Assembly (NCBI GenBank): GCA_947462875.1
Contig: CANHQJ010000005.1
Span: forward strand, 124,001 to 188,000
Origin: Verrucomicrobiia bacterium
Lineage (GTDB): Bacteria; Verrucomicrobiota; Verrucomicrobiia; Verrucomicrobiales; Akkermansiaceae
Direction of reading: 5' to 3'
Length of the DNA stretch: 64,000 nt
Shown here: in pieces, positions 26,097 to 37,800 of the stretch
Layout of the letters: the number at the start of each line of letters is the position of its first letter
Numbering within the stretch: position 1 is the first letter of the stretch
The notes under the pieces: generated by a model
Seen by the model: only the letters and a program-made list of their open reading frames with translations
Told to the model about the DNA's origin: nothing
Databases searched by the model: none
Translations under genes and position numbers: made by a program

Positions 26097-27440
26097 TCAT
26101 CGGGACGGCGGATGGTCTTTGAGCCATCGCTCGGCCTCTTGCGGCTTGTTGTTTTTCCACTCATCCAGCAATTGCTCCATGGTCTCTTTGCGAACCACCG
26201 GATCCGTGATGGCCGATGCCAGGTTCATGGCTTCCTGCGGCGTTTTTTCCGCCATGATGGTGGATGCCGTGACGCGAAGACGATCCGCCTCAGGCCCCGC
26301 AGGTTGTTGTTCGATCCAGGTGGTGAGCGAATCGCGTTGCTGCTGCGACCATACCCGCACCGCCTGATCCAGGGCATCCGATTGTTCCGGGGATTCGGGC
26401 AAATTCAGCGTCCACCTCACGGCGGACTGGGGGTCCACTCCCGCCCATGTTTCCGCTAACTGAGGAATGGCGCGTTCGCGTGTTGGTCCGGCGGGAAATT
26501 GTCCGGCCCATTGCGCCGCTTTGGCAGGGTCTGCGGAGCCCCATACCGCAAGAATCATGGCGAAGGCCCCTTCTTTCAGCGAATCAGGCAAACGGTTGGC
26601 CCACGCCGCCGCGGCCACCGGATCTTCGGAAGACCATTCATTCAGCAATGTGTCCACCATGGCATCAGCCCCCTCTTCGTGAGCATGGGCCGCTATCCAC
26701 TCACTCGCGGCACCAGGATCGGCAGCCGACCATTCGAGCGCCAGAAGCAAGCGGGCATTGTCGCGGGATTCCCCCTCTGGCTGCGACTCGACCCACGCTG
26801 CCGCGGTCTTGGGATCCCGATCCAGCCATGTCATCATCGCCATGGACAATGCGGCTTCTGAAACGATCAATGGTCGCAAGCCGATGGCCCAATCGGCCGC
26901 GGCACCGGGATCCTGCTCCGACCAGCTGGATGCGATCGCGGCATACGATCCGCTGAGCTGTGTACCCGAAAGGTGTTCTTTCGCCCACGCAGCGGCCGCC
27001 TGCGGATCTTTCATGGCCCAGCCACCACAGGCTGCCGCCAGGCATTCGTTTTTGAGCCTTCCGGCTCCCAGCGCCTGCACGGCTTGCAATGCCGCCACAG
27101 GATCCCGCTGCGCCCATTCTTTCAATACACTCTCCAAATGAGCCTGGCGCTGCCGCTGGTTGGCAATGCCCAGCCCCTGTTGCCATCCTTGCTCGTAATC
27201 CAACGATTCCCCTTTCCCTGGGGAAAAATTCGCCTGGTTGGCAGCTGTGCCTCCTCCGTTAGATAGGGAAACCTTGTCCTTTGTCTGCGAGCCAGAATCT
27301 TGCCACTCGGAGACATTGCCCCGACGGGAAGCGAACAAACCCGATTTCCCCAGAATCAGGGAAAACACCACTCCCGCCATGACCCCCAACAAGAATACCT
27401 TGGTGGACGCACGTTTCGTTGTTGGAGGCATGGATTTCAA
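26097..27440 (-). CDS. Membrane-anchored alpha-solenoid with W..DP.AAA.W repeats
   Basis: 447 residues. One N-terminal membrane segment (VFLLGVMAGVVFSLILG, about 15-31) is preceded by basic residues, so the protein is anchored with its bulk outside the cytoplasm. From about residue 95 to the end it is a chain of roughly ten helical repeats of about 33 residues, with the core W-x-x-x-D-P-x-A-A-x-x-W (EWAQRDPVAALQAV, GWAMKDPQAAAAWA, SWSEQDPGAAADWA, EWSSEDPVAAAAWA). The repeats probably stack into an alpha-solenoid for protein binding. Such repeats are frequent in Verrucomicrobia; their ligands are unknown. The gene lies downstream of the Asp-rich protein gene on the same strand, separated by a hairpin. 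Confidence 0.8.
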   Translation of the reverse strand: MKSMPPTTKRASTKVFLLGVMAGVVFSLILGKSGLFASRRGNVSEWQDSGSQTKDKVSLSNGGGTAANQANFSPGKGESLDYEQGWQQGLGIANQRQRQAHLESVLKEWAQRDPVAALQAVQALGAGRLKNECLAAACGGWAMKDPQAAAAWAKEHLSGTQLSGSYAAIASSWSEQDPGAAADWAIGLRPLIVSEAALSMAMMTWLDRDPKTAAAWVESQPEGESRDNARLLLALEWSAADPGAASEWIAAHAHEEGADAMVDTLLNEWSSEDPVAAAAWANRLPDSLKEGAFAMILAVWGSADPAKAAQWAGQFPAGPTRERAIPQLAETWAGVDPQSAVRWTLNLPESPEQSDALDQAVRVWSQQQRDSLTTWIEQQPAGPEADRLRVTASTIMAEKTPQEAMNLASAITDPVVRKETMEQLLDEWKNNKPQEAERWLKDHPPSR

Positions 27441-27474
27441 TGCGTGAGGGTCAATACCGTTATGGGTGGAGAAA

Positions 27475-27510
27475 CAAGAACTCCAGCAACTTCTGTCGCT
27501 GGAGTTCTTG
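27475..27510 (-). terminator. Strong 13-bp stem-loop, probable terminator
   Basis: CAAGAACTCCAGC (27475-27487) and its exact complement (27498-27510) form a perfect 13-bp stem with a 10-base loop, 24 bases after the stop of the Asp-rich protein gene. On the minus strand it is followed by TTGTTTCTCC, a weak T-rich tract. It may stop transcription or stabilise the upstream mRNA end. Confidence 0.6.
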
Positions 27511-27534
27511 GATCATCAGGGAACGTGCGGGGAA

Positions 27535-28461
27535 TCAGACGTCATCGTCATCGTCATCCTCAAGCTCATCCTCGTCTTCATCGTCATCCTCTCCGTCGCC
27601 GTCATCATCGTCGTCCTCGTCATCATCGAGGTCGTCGCCATCATCGTCTTCATCCTCGTCGCCGTCCTTTCCGTCGCCGTCACAGTCATCGTCGAGATCA
27701 TCATCGATGGAATCACCGTCAATGTCGTCCTCGCTGTCGGAATCATCATTTTTATCATCACCGTCGATGTCCAGCTCATCGGACGAATCGTCATCAAGGT
27801 CATCGCCATCAATGTCATCCTCCTCAAGGTCGTCGTCGTCCAATCCGTCACCGTCAATGTCCAGCTCGGAGGTCACGTGGTCGAGCTTGCCGTCACCATC
27901 AACGTCTTTTTCGCGGGAGGAGTCATCGTCGAATTCGTCGCCGTCAATGTTATCTTCCTCTGATGAATCGTCGTCAAGACAATCGCCGTCGATGTCATCT
28001 TCCTCGGAAGAGTCGTCATTGAGGCCATCGCCGTCAATGTCCAGCTCACTGGCAACTCCGTCCAGTTTGCCATCACCATCAATGTCGCGTTCCAGCAAGG
28101 AATCATCCAGAAGACCGTCACCATCGATATCGAGCTCGGCTTCATCATCGTCCGCCAGGCCATCGTCGTCGATGTCGAGCTCGGCGGGGTCACCGTTCAG
28201 CAGTTTGTCGCCGATGTATTGTTTCCGGAATGGTCCGGAGCGTGCCTTGCCACCGTCAACATTGGTGTCCTTGCCATTGACCCGGCCGTCATTGTCGATA
28301 TCCGGGTCTGTCGCATTGGGAATGCCATCGCCGTCGAGATCGCGGACAGGATCAATCACGGCCTGTGCCGAGAGCGTGGATAGGACCAATGCTCCCGTGG
28401 CCAGCATCGGCAGGCTGAAGCATTTGTTGATACGGGCCAGAGAGTAATTCTTGGGTTTCAT
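27535..28461 (-). CDS. Secreted Asp-rich thrombospondin-3-like calcium-binding repeat protein
   Basis: 308 residues from ATG 28461. After the signal peptide (ending near TLSAQA) the protein is extremely acidic. Repeats of the type D-x-D-x-D-G-x-x-D (DLDGDGIPNATDPDIDND, ELDIDGDGLLDD, KDVDGDGKLD) recur about every 15-18 residues, matching thrombospondin type 3 / dockerin-like calcium loops. In the last 90 residues the pattern degenerates to almost pure Asp and Glu. It should bind many calcium ions outside the cell and be disordered without them. The gene sits between the giant surface protein and the solenoid protein on one strand. The nucleotide repeats make slippage likely. Confidence 0.8.
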   Translation of the reverse strand: MKPKNYSLARINKCFSLPMLATGALVLSTLSAQAVIDPVRDLDGDGIPNATDPDIDNDGRVNGKDTNVDGGKARSGPFRKQYIGDKLLNGDPAELDIDDDGLADDDEAELDIDGDGLLDDSLLERDIDGDGKLDGVASELDIDGDGLNDDSSEEDDIDGDCLDDDSSEEDNIDGDEFDDDSSREKDVDGDGKLDHVTSELDIDGDGLDDDDLEEDDIDGDDLDDDSSDELDIDGDDKNDDSDSEDDIDGDSIDDDLDDDCDGDGKDGDEDEDDDGDDLDDDEDDDDDGDGEDDDEDEDELEDDDDDDV

Positions 28462-28888
28462 GTGATATGGATTTGCGGTAACACATCCCCGATACACGAT
28501 ATCCGTCTCTCGTCAAGGAAAAAAATGAAAATAAGTCATGGGTCAGCGATGCAGGGTGTCCACAAGCTTTTGCGAAACCCTTGCCTCGCCTGATCGAGGC
28601 CATCAACCGCGCGTCACGGGTCATAAGCCGCTGATGTTAAAGCGCAAAAGCCTGCCTGGTCATGCCGATGACCTCAAAGGCATATAGGATGGCTTCACGC
28701 TGCGCCCGGAACATGCGCGTGCGTCCAAGGACACCGGTCATAAGCAGATGACTTGGTTCTGCAGCCACACTGCCCGCTCCGTTTTTATGGTTTGTCGTAG
28801 TCATAAACGTCACAGGTTAGCACCTACGACACTTATGACTAGAGGCGCTTCATAAGACGCTTACCTGTATTTCTGCCGATATCTGATT
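28462..28888. other. 427-base intergenic region with inverted repeats
   Basis: No gene is supported. AGTCATAA and TTATGACT, plus GTCGTAG and CTACGAC, sit around 28790-28845 and could form alternative hairpins downstream of the giant gene. The half near 28462 should hold the promoter of the Asp-rich protein gene. Confidence 0.4.
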
Positions 28889-31800
28889 CTAGCGAGAGAC
28901 TTTGAGGCGGATGAATCGTTTGCTGGTGTGCGTGGGCGCTGTGTCGGTGACAGTTACCGTTTGACCCGCCATACCTGGGTTTGTGGCGATAATGCTCCAT
29001 GTGATCAGGTCGTCGGATCCTTCCACAGTATATGACAAATCCTCGCGTGCGCGCGAGAAAGTGAGTGTCAAGCGGCCGTTGCCATTCATTTGGGTATTCA
29101 AGGTTGCTTGGTTGCTTCGAGCGTTGGCACTCAGACCGAGTGCGTACTTCATGAGGTTTGGCATTCCATCATTGCTCGGATTGGCGTTGTCGGCGGCATT
29201 GCCGGAATTTGCAATCGTGCCGAAGTTGGTGAATCTCCATTCCTCATGGCTTGTCCACGTGGTGAGAGTGGTTGTCACCTCGCTTGAGCTATCGGTGCCG
29301 TTGAGCACGGCGATACGGAAGTTATACACCGTGCCGGGCAAAAGGCTGCTCACGCTGTAGGTCGAGGCATCGGCGCTGACGGTGTTTTCCGTCCAAGTGT
29401 CGGATGCGCTTTGTTTATGTGAAATTTTGAATCCGGTGCAGGTGGAATTGGTGGAGTTGTCAGGCGTCCAACTGAGATCGGCGGTGAGATTGGTCGTTTG
29501 CGCCGCGCGGAAATTTGTTGGGGAGATCGGCACTTTTTCAATGATGAGATCGGAGGCGATGTAGCTGATTGCATAATTTGCACCTGCCGTGATGGAGCCC
29601 TGTAGGATGGAGTAGGACCCGGCGTTTTCACCGGTGGCCCGATTCAGGCTTCCTGTTATCTCGTCTTCTCCAATCAATCCGGAGCTTTGATAGGTGAGCG
29701 CGGGATCCACAACTCCATAAAGCTTCGTCTTAGCGTCCGACGTGACCGTGAGGGTCTTCGGCACGATGGTGAAGGGCAAGCTGCTTGATCCCTTGAGGCT
29801 CGTATCTGTCGAACTGGCCGTGACAAGGTAGTTTCCGGCATGCCTTGGCGCCGCGGAGCTGGGTCCGTAGGAAGTGATGCCGATTCCCGTGTAGGTATAC
29901 GCGAATGTGCATGGCACGGTCGAAGAGGCGGAAAAGACCTTGCCGCTTCCATCGTAAATCATACTCTGTGGCGCAGTGAAGTTAATGCCGTCGTCGGGGG
30001 TGAAGACAAGCAATCGATCCGCTTGGTAGTCGCCGGCAATCAATTGGCCCGTGCGATGGTTGCGAGTGAGCCAGGTGGGATTGTCGATCGTTCCGCCATC
30101 GGCGGCCGACCAAAGATTCCAACCTTCTCCGCCGTGCACAATCTCCCCCGTTGCCAAATTGTAGACCTTGCAGCCATCCAACATCGACATCCGGTAAAAA
30201 TAAACCCCGTCGCAGGCCATGCCGTGCTCATCAGTGGACCAAGTGTCATTGATGACTTGATCCCTCTCCCAAGTGAGTGTGAGGCCATCGCTCGATAGCT
30301 GGTAGAGCCTGACGGTGAACTGCCCGTCGACGGTTGGCCCCATCACACCGAGCTTGCCGTCTGGCGTATCAAAGAGGCTACCATACATCCACCAAGCACA
30401 GGTCAACAAGGGATGGGAGCTATCGACCGCGACCAATGTGCTCGACCAATCCGTCGTCGAGATCCGGTAGAGCGTGTCATCATTCCGCGCATAGAGATAT
30501 CCACCGGCAAACGCCATCTGATTGTTTCCCAAGGGGGGAAGGTTCTCAACGGCATGGCTCTCAAGCAATGTGCCATCCAAATCATAAACGCGTATTTCTG
30601 ACGCCGAGGAGTTGACAAAGATCCTCGTTCCATCGCAAGCGAGGCCTTGGATACTTGGCATACCTGCCAGCGTCATGACGGAGGATGTCGTCTGGCCGAG
30701 CGGATCACCACCGATTCCGAACAGGCGCGTCTGAGCGATGGTCAAAAGTTCGCTCTTTGTGCCAGTGAAATTGGCATCGTCAATGGTGGCTAATACTTCA
30801 TAGGTACCTACGTCAGTCGGAGCCGTGCTTTCTCCGTTGTAAGTGAGTATTGTCGTAAGTCCTTCTGGGGTCGTACTAACCGATGCGGACTTGGCTGTTC
30901 CGTCGTAGCTGGCGTTGAGGTTGCCGAGGGTGATGCTTGCCAGGGCTTTGTTCACAGTGAGGCTCACCGTGCCCGTGGTGGCTTGGTAGTTTGTCGTGTC
31001 TTCCGGCGTGAAGGCAAATGCGTGCGAAGCAGTGCCGGCGTTTGGTGCGGTGGCGGGATTGGTCCAAGCGAAAGTGCCGGCCACCGATGCGATGCCGCTG
31101 TCGAGCGTCGAGTTGGAGAGTGACTGGCCGAAGGTGATGGTGGATGCGATGGGCGAACTCGTCACGGTGGGTGTGGCCTTGGAGATGGTGAAGTTTTCGC
31201 TGCGGCTGCCACTGTATCTCGCATCGGTCGAGGTGGCCGTGACGGTGTAATCGCCGGCTTGGGTCGGCGCTTGTGTCGAGGAAGCGTAGGAAGTCCCGTT
31301 TCGGCCCGCATAGACCAGACTGAACCCGCTCACCCCCGGAGAAGAAGCAGTGTAGCTCTTGGCTCCACCATCGTAACCCAGCATGGCCGGCCCCAGCAGG
31401 TTGATGGCCGAGGAAGCCAGCGGAGCTACTCCAATGGTCAGATACGCCCCGTTGAAAACGACCTGATAGTTGGCTCCCGCCGCCAGGGTCCCCTGCGTGA
31501 TGGCATGCGTGCCGGGATTTTCTCCGGAAGCGCGCGTTAGACTGCCGGTGAGGCTGTCGGAATTCAGCAACCCGGTGCTGGTGTAGGTCAAGGCAGGATC
31601 CGCCTCCCCGTAGGCTTTGGATTTGGCATCGGCGGTGATCGTGATCGGCTTGGGGAGGATGGTGAAGGCCTCGGTGCGGGAGGAGGAGTTGGAATAGCCG
31701 GGGTCCACCAGCGTGGCCGTCACGGCATAGGTGCCCGCATTGGTGGGGGCGGCAGCGCTGGAGGCATATACGGTCGACCCCGTTCCAACGTAACTGTAGG

Positions 31801-34800
31801 TGAAACCTGAACCGCCGAGGGCACTAAAGGCCTTGCCTGATCCGTCGTAGAACAAACTCGCAGGCGGAACCAAAGTGATGCTGTCGGAGGTGCTGCTGCC
31901 TTGGGTGATGGTAAAGGAGGCCGTGCGGTAGGTCGTGAAGTTGGAGGAAGAAAGGGCGGTTGCCGTCACCATATAGGAACCGACATTGGTGGGGGCATTG
32001 GTGCTGGGTCCGTAGACCGTGGTATTCGTTCCCGTGTAGGTGTAGGTGAATCCCGTCACTCCCGGGGCGCTGGCCGTGTAGGCCTTCCCATAGCCGTTAT
32101 AGCTCAGGCTCGGAGCCGTCAGGATGATATCGGTGGACAAGGTGGCCGCCGGCTGAATCGTGAAGGCCAACGGGTCGGGGGCGATGTAGGCCAAATCGAG
32201 CGGGGTGGCGGTGAAAAGATAATCCCCCGCATTGACCGGAGCCGTGGAGCTCGGCCCATAGGCCGTGAGGTTGGCGCCGCGGTAGGTAAAGGTGTAATCG
32301 AGGGAGCCGATCCGGGCGACCTCACACTCCTTGGGATTTCCGTCAAAGACCAGGGAGGCAGGAGCCAAAAGACCCATTTGGGGTGAAGCCGAGGAAACAA
32401 TCAAACTGCTTGCCCGATAATCCCCCACGAGGATCTGTCCGGTGCGATGGTTCCGCGCCACGAAGGTTGGGTTGACGATCGCGGAAGGCTTGGTCCAACC
32501 CGTCCCGTCATAAGCCACCGTTCCCGTCGTGAGCCGATAGGCTTTATAGCCGCTGGATGCACTCATTCGGTAAAGGAAGGTTCCATCACAGGCGGTCCCG
32601 TGCTCATCCGTGACCCAAGTGTCGTTGACCGTGTAATCCCGATTCCACGTCAGGGTGAGGCCGTTGCTGGAAACGGTGTACATTCTCACCTTGAAGGCTC
32701 CCCCGCTGACGGGTCCCATCACCCCGATTTTTCCATCGGGGGTGTCAAAGAGGCTTCCCGTCATGTAACTCCCGGCACTCAACATCGGGTAGGCGGCATC
32801 CACCGTGACCAACGAACTAGACCAATCGTTGGTCGAAATCCGGTAAAGTTGGGAATCCTTCCGGGCAAAGAGGTATCCACCGGCAAAGGCCATTTGATTG
32901 CAATCGGCGCGCAGGTTGCTGACGGGATTGGAGGAGATCAAAGATCCATCCGGGCGATAGACCATCACCGCCGTGCCCCCGCGGTTGACGTAGAAGTTGG
33001 TTCCATCGCAGGCCAGCCCGGCGATCGTAGCGGAGCTGGCCAAAGGCAGAACCGTGTCCGAGGAAACCTGCAACGGCGCCCAGGGGGTGGAGCCCACCGT
33101 TGCCGAGGTGATGGCAAAATCGGCGGTGAGGCTTCCGCTGATGAGATAGTTTCCGGAGGAAGGCACCGTCGCCGTCACCCGGTAGCTTCCCGGGATAGTG
33201 GGAGCCACCGTGGTCGGTCCATAGACCGTGCTCCCCTGGCCCGAGTAGCTGAAGGTAACCCCGCCCAGCAACGGGAGAGTTGTCGTGTAGGATTTGGCCG
33301 TGCCGCTGTAGGCAAAGCTGGTCGGGGGGGCCAGGGATAAGGTCGCGGGCGTGACCGCAAAATCCACATTCAGGACTCCGTCGGTAAAATGAGAGGCCTG
33401 GGAGGTCGTCACGCTCAAGGAATAGGTGCCCACATGGGTGGGGGCCACGGCACTGGGACCATAGAAGGTGTCTCCCCTACCCGCGTAGGTATAAATAAAC
33501 GTTCCCGCAGCCGGATTTGTGGCACTGGCCGTGTAAGCCTTGGGGCTTGCATCGTAAACCAAGCTTGGCGGCGGGGTGAGCCGCAGCCCCATGGTGGCGG
33601 GTGTGATCGTAAAGTCAGCCACGTTCACATTCCCCAATTCAAAATTGGCATCCTTTGCCGCGACCTTGACCCGATAGGTGCCGGTGCCCACCGGCGCGTT
33701 GGTGGTCGGACCATAGGCGGTGCTCCCTCTTCCCTCATAGACGGCCTGCAACCAACTCCCCGCCACAGTGTAGCTCTTCGGGTTGCCGTTATACACGAGC
33801 GAAGTCGGAGCGGTGAGCCGGGTGTCCGCCTCCAGATTGACTGAGACCAGCACCCTCTGGGGGTAGTAGACATCCGCAATCATGATGATATCCGCAATCA
33901 TGAACTGACCGGTCAGATGATTCCGGGCCATGTACGTGGGGTTTTCAGAGATGTTGAATCCCACAGGGGGACGCCAATAGGTGCCGTCAAAAGCTACCTG
34001 CCCGGTGGCCAAGGTGTAGGATTTGTAACCCTCGCTTCGGCTGAGCTTGTAAAAATAGGTGCCGTCGCAACCGAATCCCGCCCCGGCCGGATTCCAACTG
34101 TCGTACAGGGTGAAATCCTGGCTCCGTGTTAGGGTCAATCCATTGGCCGAAACTGTGTACAGCCTCACGGTGAACTGGCCTCCGGTCACCTCTCCCACCA
34201 CCCCGAGCTGTCCGTCGGGCAGATTGAAGAGACTCCCCCCATCCCCAAGCAACGGATAATTCGGGTCGACCGTGACGAGTTGATCGCTCCGATCCAGTGC
34301 CGGGTTGATCAAATAAAGCTGTCCCCCGGATCTTCCGAACAGCCGGCTGCCGGAACAGGCGAGTTGGCCGTAGTCCCTGGCCCTTTCAACCACGGTACTG
34401 GTCACTAGACTGTTGCCGGTGAATTGGTAGCTGATCAAGAAATTGCGGGGGTCTTGGAGGCCATGGACGAAAAGTTTGTTTTCCCCGCTGAAGGCTAAAC
34501 CTCCGATGGACCTCAGAATCGGCACGTTCATGAGCTTATCCACCCCCGAAAAGAACGGAATCGAGCCGGGGGCGAGACTGTTGACCCCTGAGATGGTGAA
34601 GGTCGCCCCAGTAAAGCTTTGCAGGATATAATTCGGACCCGGGGAGATGCTTCCTTGCACGATCGCGTAGGTCCCCAAACTCTCCCCCGCCTCCCGGCTC
34701 AGGGAGCCGGTGGGTTGATCGGAGCCCAGGAATCCGGACTTCAAGTAAGTCAGGGCAGGATCGGGCGCACCGTAGGCCTTGCTTCTGGATTGGGCAGTAA

Positions 34801-37800
34801 TCGTGACGGGGCGGGGCGTGATGCTGAAAATGGCCCTCTTGGCCCGTTCATAGTTGGGGTCGTCCGTCGGCGTGCGGACAGTGACGGAGTAAGTTCCTGC
34901 CTGGGTGGGGGCCGAGGAACTGGACGGATAATCGGTCGATCCGATTCCGGAGTAGGTCACCCGCAAAAGGGAAGCCCCCCCGGCGGTGAACTCTTTGGGC
35001 GTGCCGCTGTATTCCAAATCCGCAGGGGCGGTCAGCGTCAAATTCCCGTCGTACAAGGCGGCGGGCAGGATGGTGAAGGATTGGGTTTTCGAACCGCTCC
35101 AGTTCGGGTCGGAAGAGGTGGCCGTAACCTGATAGGAGCCAGCCTGCGTGGGAGGCGTGGAACTGGCCGGATAAACCGTGGGACTCACCCCGGCGTAGGA
35201 ATAGGTGAAGCCGCTGACTCCCGGCGCGGTCGCCGTCACCCCCTGCCCCGTTCCGTCGTAGTCCCGGCTTAACGGCCCGATGGAAATGCTTTCGGAGGAC
35301 AACGGTGCACCCTCAATGGTGAAATCACGGCTTCCGGTGCTGGCAAAGTTCATGCTTGGGTCCGAGGAGGAACTGGTCACCGTTACGGTGTAGGTACCCC
35401 CCTGGCTCGGCGGGGTCGCACTCGGGCCGTACACGGTCGTGCCCCGTCCCGCGTAGCTGAAGGTGAACACCGGGGTTCCCGGTTGGAGGGCGGCCGGGAC
35501 GTTTCTCTGCCCGGAAGAATTGCCGCCCCATGCCACCACCGTGCCGTCGCTTTTCAACGCGACCGAATGAAAATCCCCGGCGGCGATGGCCGTGACGTTG
35601 GTCAATCCCGCCGGCACGCTGGCCTGTCCTTCCGCGTTTCCACCCCAAGCCACCACGGTGCCGTTGGTCCTCAGCGCCAGGGAGTGGTCACGCCCTCCCG
35701 CCACGGCGATCACGCCGGAAAGACCGGCGGGCACGTTGGTCTGTCCGCTGAGGTTGTTTCCCCACGCCACCACCGTGCCGTTCGTGCGGATTGCGAGAGC
35801 GTGCTGGAATCCTGCGGCTACGGCGATGGCATTCGTCAAATCCGCCGGCGGGGCGAGATTGGTCACGTCTCCATACGCCTGGACACTTCCATCCTCCCGC
35901 ACCACCAGCGTGTACCAGAACCCGGCCGCGATGGCCTTCACGTTCCTCCAGCCGAAACCCTCGGAATACCCCAGGGTGTTGGTGAAACCACTGTAGGTGT
36001 AGTAGCCATTCGCATCTTTACCGGTGGCGCCATTGCCGCCGATTCCCCAGGCCCAGGTTTTGGGAGTGTCATAACTGTCCCTCTTTTTCAGGGCCACTGC
36101 GTGAAGGGTTCCGGCGGAAATTTCATCGATTCTGTCATACGATTCAAAGAAGGGACGCTGATAGCTGCTCCAGGAGCCGTCGTTGGCCGGGGGATTGAGA
36201 ACGCTTAAGGCTCTCGTCGAGATACCCTCCGTCCCCCAGGCCCGCAATGTCCCGTCCGAGCGGAGGGCGAGGGAAAAACTTTGGCCCGCCGCCACCGCCA
36301 CCGCATTGGTTAAATCCGGAGGCACGAGTTCGATGTTGTAGCCACTGCCGGCAAGAATCTTTCCCCAGGAAACCACTCCCCCGTTGGTCAAGACGGCCAA
36401 GGTTCGGTTGGGGCCGGCCGCAATCGCCCTTACCTGATAAGGGGCAGCCGTAAATGGTTTCGGGGTCCCGTCGTACGTCAGACTGGTGGGAGCGAGAATG
36501 CTGAAAATCGGAGCTCCTCCGATCGTCAAGGTCGCCCCCGTAAAGGAGAGCGTGTAGTTCGGTCCGGCTGAGAGGGTTCCCACAAGAATGTTGTAGGTTC
36601 CGACATTTTCCCCAGCGGCCCGCGAAAGCGCGCCCGTCAGCTCATCCGGCGCAATCAGCCCGCTGACCGCATAGGTGAAGACCGGGTCGGTCGAACCGAA
36701 AAACTTGGTCGCCGCATTGGCGGTCACGCTCACCGGCTTGGGGGTGATGCCGAAAGAAAATGTTTTGCTGGTGGCATAATTGCCGTCCGCGGAGGTTGCC
36801 GTGACGGTGACGGCGTAGGTCCCAACATTCGTCGGGGCGGTTCCGGTCGGACCATACACCGTCGGACTGACCCCAGCATAGGAGTAGGTAAGGTTGCTGA
36901 TCCCCTCTACTGTGGCGGTGCGTGTCTTGGGCGTTCGACTGTACTCGAGACTCGACGACGGATTCAGGCTGATGATGTCCGGAGCGCCCAGAGAGGCGGG
37001 CGCAATCGAAAAGGCCTGCGTCTCGGAACCGCTCCAACTCGGGTCGCTGCTCGTGGCTGTCACCTGGTAATCCCCCACATTCGTCGGTGCGACGGGACTG
37101 GGGCCGTAGGCCGTGGCATTGACCCCGGAGTAACTGAAGGTGAAACCGCTGATACCGGGAGAGGTAGCCGTATGGGTCTTGGGGGTTCCGCTGTAAATCA
37201 AGGAAGCCGGGGGAGTGATGGTGATGTTGGTCGCGGCCAGGGTGGCCGGGGTGATGGTAAAATCACGTGAAACAGCCCCGCTGTAGTAAGGATCGCTCGG
37301 GGTGGCCGTCACCGTATAGCTCCCTCCCTCGGTGGGCGCATTCGTGCTGGGACCGTAGGTGGTGGCGGATCCTGCCTTGCCCGTGTACGAGTAGGTGAAT
37401 CCACTCACCCCCAAACGGCTGGTCGGAAGGGTGGTTTGTCCCCAGCCATTGTCTCCCCATGCCACCACCGTGCCATCCGATTTCAAAGCCAAGTTGTGAT
37501 AGTAGCCCGAGGCAATCGCCACCACGTTGGTGAGCCCCGCCGGGATCGAATTTTGGCCGTAGAAATTCGCGCCTCCCCACCCCACCACGGTGCCGTTGGT
37601 TCGCAGGGCCAGGGCGTGTTCATATCCCGCTGAAATGGCGATCACATTCGTGCCTAAACTGTCAGGAACCCAGGCATTCTGCGACATCGTATAATTCATC
37701 CACCCCCAGGCCGTGACGGTTTTGATAAAGTGGTCCGGGATGGGCACATCGGTGGAATCGGTTGGATAGTGAAAGGGCACATACTCATTTTTCAGGGCGA

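Noticed and set aside
27419-28447. A 342-codon plus-strand frame almost entirely of Ser
   Set aside because: It is the antisense shadow of the Asp-rich calcium-repeat gene (GAT/GAC read backwards gives Ser codons). The minus-strand frame has a signal peptide and ordered repeats.
32447-33340. Several Gly/Arg-rich plus-strand frames inside the giant gene, also 37730-38740
   Set aside because: No domains are seen, and they lie opposite well-defined MBG and RCC1 repeats.
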